Source: Spirochaeta africana DSM 8902 | Lineage (GTDB): Bacteria > Spirochaetota > Spirochaetia > DSM-27196 > DSM-8902 | Length of the DNA: 64,000 bases | Assembly (NCBI RefSeq): GCF_000242595.2 | Contig: NC_017098.1 | Location: forward strand, 3,148,501 to 3,212,500 | Direction: 5' to 3' | In this document: piece after piece, positions 54,448-62,873 of the stretch | Position numbering within the stretch: the stretch's first letter is position 1 | How the letters are laid out: each line of letters begins with the position of its first letter | Made by a program: the position numbers and the translations under genes | The notes under the pieces: generated by a model | Database searches by the model: none | Seen by the model: the letters and a program-made list of their open reading frames with translations, nothing else | What the model was told of the DNA's origin: nothing

Positions 54448-55146
54448 TTATCGGAAACGAACGGTTTCGACCATATAGCGGATATCCACGCCTCGCTCGG
54501 CATAACGCTCCATTTCTATTACAAAAACCAGCGATCGCTCATCGGGTGAGAGAATCGCCTGCTGAATGCGATAGCGCTTGACACCTTCACGATCAAACTG
54601 CGGCAATCCGACAGTATGGCGGCGTGCAGACCCGCCCTCGGGGGTTACCTCAAGTTCAAGATGAAAGCGGCTGCTCACCCCTTCACCACTCCCTCGACTG
54701 GACTGCTTCAGTTCAACCTGAAACCGGTTGCCGGTTTCGAAATCGCGGAAATCGAGCCGCGAACGGGGTTCATCACCATCATGTAGAACATAGATAATCC
54801 TGCCGGTATGGTCATGCTGCAGGCGATGTCGCTGCAGCAGCTCATGCTGATCCCGCAGCACATGGTACAGCGCCGCTGAGCCATCAAAACCGGGGGTAAC
54901 CCGCTGTTCCCGCACCGAGCGGATAACACCGTTTGGTGCAAAGCGGTTCTCGGGAACATCGACCACAAAGAGATCGGCATACGGGAACAGGGATTCCTCC
55001 TGTACGCCGTACTGTGCAAACGCAAAAATCCTGGAATCAGGTGAGAATCCGAGGCTGGCAAACACCGCAACATCACCAGCACTCAGCGTTACCGCTGACA
55101 ATGCCAGAACAACACTCATGCATATCCCGGATAGTTTCCGCACCAT
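54448..55146 (-). CDS. DUF2259-like secreted protein
   Basis: About 232 residues with a signal peptide (KLSGICMSVVLALSAVTLSAG). The mature part has FASLGFSPDSRIFAFAQYGVQEESLFPYADLFVVDV near its start and a later QQAILSPDERSLVFVIEM, a beta-propeller-like style (WD/TolB-type strands) that I associate with the DUF2259 family of spirochaetes. Function unknown. ATG 55146 was chosen for GGGAGGT 5-6 nt upstream and the signal peptide. It lies between the LacI gene and a divergent membrane protein gene. Confidence 0.7.
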   Translation of the reverse strand: MVRKLSGICMSVVLALSAVTLSAGDVAVFASLGFSPDSRIFAFAQYGVQEESLFPYADLFVVDVPENRFAPNGVIRSVREQRVTPGFDGSAALYHVLRDQHELLQRHRLQHDHTGRIIYVLHDGDEPRSRLDFRDFETGNRFQVELKQSSRGSGEGVSSRFHLELEVTPEGGSARRHTVGLPQFDREGVKRYRIQQAILSPDERSLVFVIEMERYAERGVDIRYMVETVRFR

Positions 55147-55220
55147 AACGGTACCTCCCTCATTACCAGTATCGTACCGCAGGGAAAAATCTGTAGCCAT
55201 TTTTTTGCTAATCGAATGAC

Positions 55221-55249
55221 TTCGCATATCAGCCGCAATTTGCTACACT
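55221..55249 (+). promoter_or_regulatory. leaderless-type promoter of the 55257 gene
   Basis: TTCGCA (55221-55226), 17-nt spacer, TACACT (55244-55249), 7 nt to ATG 55257. An AGGGA touches the ATG, too close to act as a ribosome site. Confidence 0.5.
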
Positions 55250-55256
55250 GCAGGGA

Positions 55257-56042
55257 ATGACCCTGAGAGCGCGCCGCAATACCGTTATTGTTACTATTGT
55301 ACTCAATGCACTGGTCTGCATCGGCGGCGCAGCTATTCTGTTTGGCCTGATACTGGAAAGCCCGGAGAGATTGACCTGGTCCGGACTACTGGCGGCCCAT
55401 CCAGGTCTTGGCTACACCCTGTTCCAGTCGACCCTCGGCTGTGCAGCACTGATTATCCTGTTCCGGATGTTTCGTAAAAGCTCGATACCGGAGATGTTTC
55501 TGTTGATGGTGGCGATCGGAACCATAGCCTTTGAAAACCTCCGCGTTGTGTTCATCCTCCTGCAGGAATTCCGCCAACCGATGATCTATTTTGAACTCAT
55601 CTCGCGGCTACTGCTATTCTTCGAGATTGCCGGGATATCGGGATTCTTTTTCATATCGCTTTATCTGCTTGGTGTCCAGTACCAGAAGGTGGACACTATC
55701 CTGTGGATCCAGGCGGTGGTCGGGTTGCTGTTTGCCTATGCCCTGCCTATTCGCACCATTACCCGGCCGAGCTTCAGCAATCACCTGGTAGGCGGGCCCT
55801 TTCTCTACACTGCATTGATCGGCGGTATCGCGGTGTTGGCCCTGATAAATCTGGCCTGTGCCTGGCTACAGCAGCGCAGCCTGGAAAACTGGGGTTTATA
55901 CAGCGGGGGTGCCGTGCTGATAATCGGGAGACTGCTTTCGATTGTGCTGCCGCATGACTTCCGGATTATCGGCGTACTGTTTCTGGTACTTGGCCTGGTA
56001 CTGTTCTCACGCGATCAATACAACCGCTATCTCTGGAACTGA
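55257..56042 (+). CDS. seven-helix-type membrane protein of unknown function
   Basis: 261 residues with about seven hydrophobic segments (near 8-30, 45-70, 80-105, 115-137, 145-165, 178-200, 218-250) connected by short loops. No motif I recognise. The size and topology resemble 7TM signalling or histidine-kinase sensor modules found in spirochaetes, but no output domain follows. A leaderless-type promoter is next to the start. Confidence 0.7.
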   Translation: MTLRARRNTVIVTIVLNALVCIGGAAILFGLILESPERLTWSGLLAAHPGLGYTLFQSTLGCAALIILFRMFRKSSIPEMFLLMVAIGTIAFENLRVVFILLQEFRQPMIYFELISRLLLFFEIAGISGFFFISLYLLGVQYQKVDTILWIQAVVGLLFAYALPIRTITRPSFSNHLVGGPFLYTALIGGIAVLALINLACAWLQQRSLENWGLYSGGAVLIIGRLLSIVLPHDFRIIGVLFLVLGLVLFSRDQYNRYLWN

Positions 56043-56078
56043 TTTCCGGGCAGTACCGGCGCCCTGCCGATGCTGGAC

Positions 56079-56711
56079 TCAGATAATTGCCAGAACCTGC
56101 ACCATCAGACCGACGCCCATCGGCAGCAGAATATTATCGAAATCCTTCGAAGGGAGTGCCTCGATTGCAGTCCCGAAAACAGCAATAATCACCGCATCCA
56201 TCGGATTGTGCAGCATTGCTGAACCGGCAGCGAGAATAGCAACGAAACATGAAAGACTGCCGGCAACTGTCTTGCCGCCGGTACCGGGGATCCTGATGCG
56301 ACCAAACAGCTTGCCGACCACACTCGAGATGCCATCGCCAAATGCCAGTGCATAAATTGCCAATGCAGCAGCAGGATAAGGATAGAACAACAGCGCCAGC
56401 AGAGCACCCAGTCCAAGTGACACCGGACCCAGCACAAAGTGACCGAAATCCCGCTCCCGGGAGGCCATCTGTGTCAAGCGCGAAATCAGGAACACGGGGT
56501 GGCCGTTCAGTCGCTGGACCTCGGCATAGGTATAGACGATAATCCCGGATGCCAGGAGCGCAATAGCCGGCCCGACCCCGATCATCACCGCGATGGTTGG
56601 CACCAGTGCAATAAGCATGTGGATGGTTTTCCGTAACAGCTCACGCTGCAGGTCATACCCCATACGAATGATAGAATCGGTAAATCTTGCTGTTCGAACT
56701 GAAACATGCAT
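56079..56711 (-). CDS. polyprenol/diacylglycerol kinase-like membrane protein (CTP-dependent kinase family)
   Basis: 210 residues with six or so membrane segments. The C-terminal half has the family pattern ALAFGDGISSVVGKLFGR, then GGKTVAGSLSCFVAI and DAVIIAVFGTAIEALPSKDFDNILLP. These match dolichol kinase, yeast Dgk1 and plant phytol kinase relatives. Likely role: phosphorylating a long-chain alcohol or lipid with CTP. GAGGG lies about 8 nt before ATG 56711. Divergent from the CrtI-type gene across a 270-nt gap in which I see no gene. Confidence 0.75.
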   Translation of the reverse strand: MHVSVRTARFTDSIIRMGYDLQRELLRKTIHMLIALVPTIAVMIGVGPAIALLASGIIVYTYAEVQRLNGHPVFLISRLTQMASRERDFGHFVLGPVSLGLGALLALLFYPYPAAALAIYALAFGDGISSVVGKLFGRIRIPGTGGKTVAGSLSCFVAILAAGSAMLHNPMDAVIIAVFGTAIEALPSKDFDNILLPMGVGLMVQVLAII

Positions 56712-56983
56712 ACGTCTAACCCTCTACCGTGTATATGCAAGATCCATGCCATGATGCCGCACTAAACATAAAATCAATAAGTCGTTTACTGTTAACCAAT
56801 TAACCCAGTCAAGCCCGACACATTCGATAGAGCTGGCTTCCTTGTGTCCGCTTTTGTATACACATTGATTCATATATCTGAATTTATCCCGGTCACCCGC
56901 CCGACAAACAGCCCATCAGCGTGCAGTTCCCGGGATTTGACTATCCCACACGAGCAACCTACCTTACAGTAGCGGAGGAACTC

Positions 56984-58516
56984 ATGGGAAATGTAGTGGT
57001 AATCGGTGGAGGGATCGGCGGGCTTACCGCCGCCGCATATGCCGCGCATGCCGGGCATTCAGTTACCCTGTTCGAGTCGCAACCCGGGCCTGGTGGAAAA
57101 GCGCTGTCGCTGCAGCAGGCTGGCTACCGATTTGACACCGGCCCCTCGGTCTTCACCATGCAGGATGTCTTTGCAACTGTATTCTCCGAACTGGATCAGG
57201 ATTTTTCCTCCCTGCTTTCTCCGGTACCGCTGGACCCGGGGTTTTGTTACTGGTGGCCCGATGGCAGCACCCTGCGGCTCTCACCCGGTGAGGAAGCATT
57301 GCTTGCCGGTGCCGAACAGCTCGGCATCCCTCGTGCGCAGACCGCGGCATATATTGCCAGCTGCCGCAAGATCTATCATGCCACCCATGAGCTGTTTCTC
57401 TGGCGCAGTCTGCACAGCCTCTCTACCTACCGCACTAGGGTGTTCTGGCGCTCGCTGATGCAGATCGGCCGTATCAAGGCACTGCGCAGCATGCATGCAG
57501 TGAATGCCCGTTTCTTTTCCGACTCGCGCATGCAGCAGTTTGCCGATCGCTATGCTACCTATAACGGTTCATCACCATACCGAACACCAGCAACCATGAA
57601 CATCATTTCATATGTGGAGAACATTCTGGGGGCTATGTCACTTGACGGCGGCACCGTTCAGCTGCCGCTGGCACTCGAAAAGACCGCCCGTAAACTGGGA
57701 GTCGACCTGCGCTATTCCAGTCCGGTTGATGAAATCATGACCGTGCCACACAAGAGAACCTGGTTCGGCCTTGGCAGAACCAGACACCGGGTTACCGGGG
57801 TTCGCAGCGGTGGTCGAATCTATCCGGCGGATGTTGTTATCTCGAATGCTGATGTCGAGCCAACCTATAAATACCTGTTGCAGGATCCAGCCGCACCGGA
57901 GCTGAAGCGCTATCTGAACCAGGAGCCATCTTCCTCGGTGATCGTATGGTATCTGGGTATAGCAGCCCGGTTCAGTCAGCTTTCGGTCAACAACATTTTC
58001 TTTTCCGGGGATTATCATCGTGAGTTTTCACAGATATTCGACGGCAAGCTGCCGGACGATCCAACCCTGTACCTCAATATTACCTCCAAGGTTACCCCGC
58101 AGGATGCCCCCCCGTACGGCGAGAACTGGTTTGTGCTGGTAAACACCCCGCCCGACAACGGTCAGGACTGGGACAGCCTGGCCACCCGGGTATACGATCA
58201 CATAATTCAACGTATGTCGGCTGAGCTGGGACAGGACATTACGCCGCTTATAGAGTTCGCTGAACCCCTCACCCCCCGTGATATTCAAACCCGCACCGGC
58301 AGTCGCCAGGGCAGTATCTACGGGATCGCCAGCAACACCAGAACCGCAGCCTTTTCCCGCCATCCGAATCGTAGCCGGCGATATGCCGGGCTGTATTTCT
58401 GTGGCGGCAGTGTTCATCCAGGCGGCGGCATGCCGATGGTTGTGCTGAGCGGCAGGATTGCCGCCAGCCTGATTGCACAGGACTTTCACCGGGGGCGGCT
58501 TGGTAATTACCACTGA
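56984..58516 (+). CDS. phytoene desaturase (CrtI)-type FAD/NAD(P) oxidoreductase
   Basis: 510 residues. N-terminal FAD motif [40 protein letters not shown] typical of CrtI, and the C-terminal CrtI signature [25 protein letters not shown]. Relatives desaturate or isomerise carotenoids such as phytoene. Some free-living spirochaetes are carotenoid-pigmented. No phytoene synthase or other carotenoid gene is seen in the window. ATG 56984 has GGAGGA 5 nt upstream and begins at the family N-terminus. Confidence 0.88.
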   Translation: MGNVVVIGGGIGGLTAAAYAAHAGHSVTLFESQPGPGGKALSLQQAGYRFDTGPSVFTMQDVFATVFSELDQDFSSLLSPVPLDPGFCYWWPDGSTLRLSPGEEALLAGAEQLGIPRAQTAAYIASCRKIYHATHELFLWRSLHSLSTYRTRVFWRSLMQIGRIKALRSMHAVNARFFSDSRMQQFADRYATYNGSSPYRTPATMNIISYVENILGAMSLDGGTVQLPLALEKTARKLGVDLRYSSPVDEIMTVPHKRTWFGLGRTRHRVTGVRSGGRIYPADVVISNADVEPTYKYLLQDPAAPELKRYLNQEPSSSVIVWYLGIAARFSQLSVNNIFFSGDYHREFSQIFDGKLPDDPTLYLNITSKVTPQDAPPYGENWFVLVNTPPDNGQDWDSLATRVYDHIIQRMSAELGQDITPLIEFAEPLTPRDIQTRTGSRQGSIYGIASNTRTAAFSRHPNRSRRYAGLYFCGGSVHPGGGMPMVVLSGRIAASLIAQDFHRGRLGNYH

Positions 58517-58560
58517 TGCCTGCAAAACACAACGGTACCGCTTCCCTGAAACGGCGATTA

Positions 58561-58589
58561 TTGACACAAGCCAGCCCTGCACCTACAAT
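58561..58589 (+). promoter_or_regulatory. sigma-70-type promoter of proS
   Basis: Consensus TTGACA (58561-58566), 17-nt spacer, TACAAT (58584-58589). Expected start near 58596 gives a leader of about 20-24 nt with AGGAAGG. Confidence 0.8.
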
Positions 58590-58619
58590 CGGCATACCCT
58601 AATCCAACAGGAAGGTATG

Positions 58620-60059
58620 ATGGCAGAAAGAATTACGCCGCGCGCAGAAAGCTACTCGGATTGGTATATCGATATTATCGTGCAGGCAAAGCTTGCCGAC
58701 TACAGCCCGGTAAAGGGGTCCATGGTTATCCGACCCCGCGGCTATGCAATCTGGGAGCGGATGCAGTCCACTCTTGATCGTATGTTCAAGGATACCGGCC
58801 ATGTGAACGCCTATTTTCCACTGCTGATCCCGATGGAATTCATCAATCGGGAAGCCGAACATGTCGAGGGTTTTGCCCCGGAACTGGCGGTCGTTACCCA
58901 CGGCGGCGGCGAGGAGCTGGAAGAGCCCTATGTTGTGCGCCCTACCAGCGAAACCATTATCTGGAGCATGTACAAAAAGTGGATCCAGAGCTACCGGGAT
59001 CTGCCGCTGCTGATCAATCAGTGGGCCAACGTGATGCGCTGGGAAAAACGCACCCGACTGTTCCTGCGCACCACCGAATTCCTCTGGCAGGAGGGGCACA
59101 CCGCCCATGCAACCGCTGCAGAAGCCGAGGAGGAAACCCTCAAAATCCTGAACATCTACCAGAAGTTCGCCGAGGAGTACCTGGCAATACCGGTACTCAC
59201 CGGCAAGAAATCAGCCAGTGAAAAGTTTGCCGGGGCGGTAGACACCTACGCCATCGAGGCTATGATGCAGGATCGCAAGGCATTACAGGCTGGCACCAGC
59301 CACTTCCTCGGACAGAACTTTGCCAAGGCCTTCGATGTTACCTTCCAGGACCAGAATGGTGAGCTCGACCTGGTATGGGCCAGCAGCTGGGGGGTATCAA
59401 CCCGCCTGGTTGGCGCCCTGATCATGGCCCACAGTGATGATAACGGCCTGGTCCTGCCGCCGCGGATTGCACCCTATCAAGTAGTGGCTATACCGATATT
59501 CCGGGACAAGAACAAGGAAGAGATACTGGCCTATACCGACAAGGTGGTAGAGCAGCTTGACCCGTCGGTTCGCCACACCGTCGATACCGACAACAGCAAC
59601 AGCCCCGGCTGGCGCTTTGCCGAGTGGGAGATGCTGGGAGTCCCTGTTCGCATCGAGATCGGTCCACGCGACATGCAGAACAGTCAGGTAGTACTGGTGC
59701 GTCGCGATACCGGGGAAAAAATCCCGGTTGCGCTTGACGACCTGAGGGAGCGCGTCAACACCCTGCTGCAGGAGATCCAGACCGGGATTTTCCAGCGGGC
59801 ACTACAGTTTCGCAGTGACAATACCCATGTATGTGAAACCTACGACCAGTTCACGGCTCTGTACGCTGAGGATGGACCCGGTGGCTTTGCCGAGATGCCC
59901 TGGGATGGAGATCCGGAAACCGAGGCCCGTATCAAAGCCGATACCAAGGCCACTATCCGGGTGCTGCCGTTTGGCAACGAAGAAAAGGCGCAGGGAAAAA
60001 CCGACCCGGTAAGTGGAAAACCTGCACGATACGTGGCTATATTTGCAAAGAGCTATTAA
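58620..60059 (+). CDS. proS: proline--tRNA ligase (archaeal/eukaryal-type, class II)
   Basis: About 479 residues. Class II motifs: motif 1 region [32 protein letters not shown], motif 2 [21 protein letters not shown], and [15 protein letters not shown]. Motif 3 region: [14 protein letters not shown]. No inserted editing domain, and an extended C-terminal part ending VAIFAKSY. This is the shorter archaeal/eukaryal-like form also found in Borrelia and mycoplasmas. ATG 58620 is preferred (AGGA 7 nt before it) over ATG 58617, only 4 nt away. Confidence 0.95.
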   Translation: MAERITPRAESYSDWYIDIIVQAKLADYSPVKGSMVIRPRGYAIWERMQSTLDRMFKDTGHVNAYFPLLIPMEFINREAEHVEGFAPELAVVTHGGGEELEEPYVVRPTSETIIWSMYKKWIQSYRDLPLLINQWANVMRWEKRTRLFLRTTEFLWQEGHTAHATAAEAEEETLKILNIYQKFAEEYLAIPVLTGKKSASEKFAGAVDTYAIEAMMQDRKALQAGTSHFLGQNFAKAFDVTFQDQNGELDLVWASSWGVSTRLVGALIMAHSDDNGLVLPPRIAPYQVVAIPIFRDKNKEEILAYTDKVVEQLDPSVRHTVDTDNSNSPGWRFAEWEMLGVPVRIEIGPRDMQNSQVVLVRRDTGEKIPVALDDLRERVNTLLQEIQTGIFQRALQFRSDNTHVCETYDQFTALYAEDGPGGFAEMPWDGDPETEARIKADTKATIRVLPFGNEEKAQGKTDPVSGKPARYVAIFAKSY

Positions 60060-60111
60060 GTGATAGCAATCGGCGGCAGTCATGCGTCGCCGATTCTGCC
60101 AACAGGGGTTA

Positions 60112-60900
60112 ATGGTGCGCACTTATCGGGGAACATACCACGCCGCAGTCCTGCCGATGTCGATCCTGCTGCTGATCTTGGGCGCGGCAGCCTATGCCGA
60201 ATCGCCCTCAACGGCCGCGGCCACCGGCACGCCCGATGCCGCCGACGAATCCGGTGTGCTGGCACTTGAGTTCTCGGCAGGACCGCTCTGGATCGGTAAT
60301 GCTGCCCAGTATCATGATGACGAAAAGGTACATGGCAGCACGGTAAGCCCGCTGAAAATTCTGCCGACTGTTACGATGCGCTATCGGCTGGCCAGCACCA
60401 TCCGGTTCACCGCCGGACTGGGTGCGCTGTACCAGGAATACCTTGAACTGCCCGACGGCAGCCCCTGGCCAGGCAAGGCCGTGCCGACCGGGTCTCACAT
60501 CGGCAGCGACTCCCCCTACTTTGCCACAGGCTCAGATGACCAGCAGAATGTTGCCGGGGTAATTGTCCTGCCGCTCCAGCTGGGGTTGGATTTCCCGCTG
60601 CTGCAGCGCCCTGCATTTCAGACAGGCCCCGGAATTGGCCTGGTATTGTTGTCACGTATTCCGGTACTCATAACTGGCGAATCCACCGGCGGGATTGCCC
60701 GGTATCACTGGGGAGCCGGGCGCTTTCTTCAGCCTGAACTGAACTGGAGTACCGCATTCCATACCTTTGAGGGCTTTACCTATGGCATACGGATTCGATC
60801 CTGGCTGCCGATGGCCAACCTGTGGGCCGGAGAGGATGGTGTTGCCTGGTGGGACGGTACGGGCCTGCAGCTGCAGGGTTTTATTCGCCTGCAGCTATAG
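60112..60900 (+). CDS. outer-membrane-type protein of unknown function
   Basis: About 262 residues: a signal peptide (VLPMSILLLILGAAAYA) then repeated amphipathic strands with aromatic ends (ALEFSAGPLWIGNAAQY, GLGALYQEYLELP, FLQPELNWSTAFHTFEGFTYG), ending in FIRLQL. This is an outer-membrane beta-barrel pattern, probably of eight or more strands, with no named family. ATG 60112 has AGGGG 4-5 nt upstream. Converges with the symporter gene. Confidence 0.7.
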   Translation: MVRTYRGTYHAAVLPMSILLLILGAAAYAESPSTAAATGTPDAADESGVLALEFSAGPLWIGNAAQYHDDEKVHGSTVSPLKILPTVTMRYRLASTIRFTAGLGALYQEYLELPDGSPWPGKAVPTGSHIGSDSPYFATGSDDQQNVAGVIVLPLQLGLDFPLLQRPAFQTGPGIGLVLLSRIPVLITGESTGGIARYHWGAGRFLQPELNWSTAFHTFEGFTYGIRIRSWLPMANLWAGEDGVAWWDGTGLQLQGFIRLQL

Positions 60901-60912
60901 GATGAACCGCGA

Positions 60913-62145
60913 TCAAATGAAATCGTGCGGCGCAACGCTTTTGCAGGCATGTTCCTGAATGCCCACGATCTGAGCAATTGCCGCCGCCACCGCGATATCC
61001 AGCGCAACCCCGATGCGGGATAGCACCGGTACCAACGGCAGGAGAATCAGATAGCTGTCCGGAATCCCGCGCCCGTGCAAACTGGACAGCAAGGCCAGAA
61101 ATATCAGCAGATTGCCACCCGGAATATTCCCCAGCAAAAACGAGAGCAACAGGGTTGAACCGCCAACGGCGGCTATCCGCAGCAGCGAGATCTCCAGACT
61201 TGAGTATGAGCGCAGCACCACAATGAACACAATCATCGACACCATAGCGGTGCCGGCCCGGCAGAGTAGTGTTGTCATGCCAAATACCACCGATTCTGCC
61301 TTGCGTGAGACCCCCTGATTGTTACGTCCGGTTCGCATCAGGGTTGTCAGCGAGAATACATGACTCCCGCTGATCCCCGCCGCCAGCACCGGGGGTAGAA
61401 TAGCAAACAAAAACTGCACCGGGCTGTGGCCTTTTGCCAGCAGGAAAACAGCCAGTGGGATGCCAATTAATAACACCAGACCGGCACTGAAGAACACCGC
61501 GAACAGCACCTCGCTGAACAATCCGATCTCGCTGATACTGCGCAGCTGCAGCACCAGTCGGGTTGTCAGTGCAATCAGCAACACCCCGGTGATGCTCACA
61601 ATCCAGCCGGTAAGGGTGTACATCAGCCGGGCAGCTGAATCAAAAAAATCCAGCACCGGTTCGGAAAAACTGTGCGACCGTGCAAACCCGAAACCCAGCA
61701 GGGTTGCCAACACGGCAGCTGGAAGCAGGTAAGCCCCCCCGGCACCAAAGATCTCTGCAGCGTTAGCCGGGAACACCTGTAGCAGGATATCAGTCAAGCC
61801 TGGAATCTCGGGAGCAGCCGTTTCTGCCATAATAATCGGGATTCGCTGCGGTGATAACACAATCACCATCAGACCACCGATAGCCACCCCGGCAGCGGCA
61901 GCTGCACCAATATACCCGGCGGTCTTCCCCGCAACCCGCAACAGCTTGCGTTCTTCCAGCAGGGTAAAGATGGACACCGGAATCAGAAAAAACAGCAGCG
62001 GAATTACTGTATACCGTCCGATATTCAGCGCCAGTTCTGCAAGAAATACAATCCCGCCAGTTCCATTCACGCTGTCCGGCGACATGAACATACCCAGCAC
62101 CAGTCCCAGACCAATGCCGACACCATAACGTATCCAGAGTTTCAT
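60913..62145 (-). CDS. dicarboxylate/amino acid:cation symporter family protein (DAACS)
   Basis: About 410 residues with eight or more hydrophobic segments and re-entrant loops, resembling GltP/DctA transporters. The second half has AGTAMVSMIVFIVVLRSY, SLEISLLRIAAVGGSTLLLSFLLGNIPGGNLL (pseudo-repeat with P-G-G loop) and VLSRIGVALDIAVAAAIAQIVG. The N-terminal VTVIPLLFFLIPVS region matches as well. Substrate (glutamate, aspartate or dicarboxylates) cannot be chosen. ATG 62145 overlaps the upstream TAA (TAATG) with GGGAG about 5 nt before it. Confidence 0.85.
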   Translation of the reverse strand: MKLWIRYGVGIGLGLVLGMFMSPDSVNGTGGIVFLAELALNIGRYTVIPLLFFLIPVSIFTLLEERKLLRVAGKTAGYIGAAAAAGVAIGGLMVIVLSPQRIPIIMAETAAPEIPGLTDILLQVFPANAAEIFGAGGAYLLPAAVLATLLGFGFARSHSFSEPVLDFFDSAARLMYTLTGWIVSITGVLLIALTTRLVLQLRSISEIGLFSEVLFAVFFSAGLVLLIGIPLAVFLLAKGHSPVQFLFAILPPVLAAGISGSHVFSLTTLMRTGRNNQGVSRKAESVVFGMTTLLCRAGTAMVSMIVFIVVLRSYSSLEISLLRIAAVGGSTLLLSFLLGNIPGGNLLIFLALLSSLHGRGIPDSYLILLPLVPVLSRIGVALDIAVAAAIAQIVGIQEHACKSVAPHDFI

Positions 62146-62816
62146 TATGCTCCCTTTTTCCCAAACAGGCCGCTTTTTCCGGTATATTTTGTCCATCTGA
62201 ACCCGGTCTTTTCGGGGCGTCCCAGGTATTCACCGTATATATACTGTGCCAGCTGTTCGGGTTGATCGCTCTGCAGCCGCAGACCCTGCAGGGTAATCGA
62301 TTCATTCCGATAGGCACGAAAACAGCCATCTACCACCCGCTGAACCCCATAGAGTACTCCCGATCCCAGTGGCGGCAGGACATCCTGATTGAATTCTTCC
62401 AGTACTACCGAGATGGTTCCGCGGCCCTGAGCCATGCAGACCCCGATCGCCTCCCGCAGGAGAAACAACACCCCGGCGAACACATCCTGACAGGCAACCT
62501 CCAGATCGCCGGGAGCGATCTCGTGAAAGCCCCGATTCTCACTGGGTGGGGACACATACAGCATGATCGAATCCAGCTGCCCCCCGGCGACACGAGCTGC
62601 CTCGACAGCACCAGCAACACATGCCCGTGCAGACAATGTAGAACCGGAACGCCATGGCTGCACCGTTACCCCGCCTGGCCCCGCCTGCAGGAAGTCATCG
62701 TATTCCCGGTCACCTGTAGGCGCGGTAAAAACCGGAAACTCACGATCTACGGCACCCTGAACGAGTTCACGCAACGGGGCATATCGTGTGCCCATTATCA
62801 GAAGATGTTCATTCAT
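62145..62816 (-). CDS. SDR-like protein lacking catalytic motifs, function unknown
   Basis: 223 residues. Predicted alternation of short strands and helices and the segment DVFAGVLFLLREAIGVCMAQGRGTISVVLEEF look like an SDR Rossmann fold, but the GxxxGxG nucleotide loop and YxxxK pair are absent. The C-terminus (FRWTKYTGKSGLFGKKGA) is basic. It lies directly upstream of the symporter with a 1-nt overlap (TAATG), suggesting a coupled function. A leaderless-type promoter precedes it. Confidence 0.6.
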   Translation of the reverse strand: MNEHLLIMGTRYAPLRELVQGAVDREFPVFTAPTGDREYDDFLQAGPGGVTVQPWRSGSTLSARACVAGAVEAARVAGGQLDSIMLYVSPPSENRGFHEIAPGDLEVACQDVFAGVLFLLREAIGVCMAQGRGTISVVLEEFNQDVLPPLGSGVLYGVQRVVDGCFRAYRNESITLQGLRLQSDQPEQLAQYIYGEYLGRPEKTGFRWTKYTGKSGLFGKKGA

Positions 62817-62822
62817 GGTAGC

Positions 62823-62851
62823 ATAGTAAAGGTGTGATTATCTACCGTCAA
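62823..62851 (-). promoter_or_regulatory. leaderless-type promoter of the SDR-like/symporter operon
   Basis: Minus strand TTGACG (62846-62851), 17-nt spacer, TACTAT (62823-62828), exactly 6 nt to ATG 62816. No Shine-Dalgarno sequence. It is the best-matching member of the class in this window. Confidence 0.7.
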
Positions 62852-62873
62852 GAAACCCTCTCAGGAGCCATGC

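Noticed and set aside
56712-56983. A small gene or RNA in the 270-nt gap between the kinase-like gene and the CrtI gene
   Set aside because: It is AT-rich with scattered promoter-like hexamers, but has no frame with a ribosome site and no stable hairpin. I only note the GTTAACC repeat.
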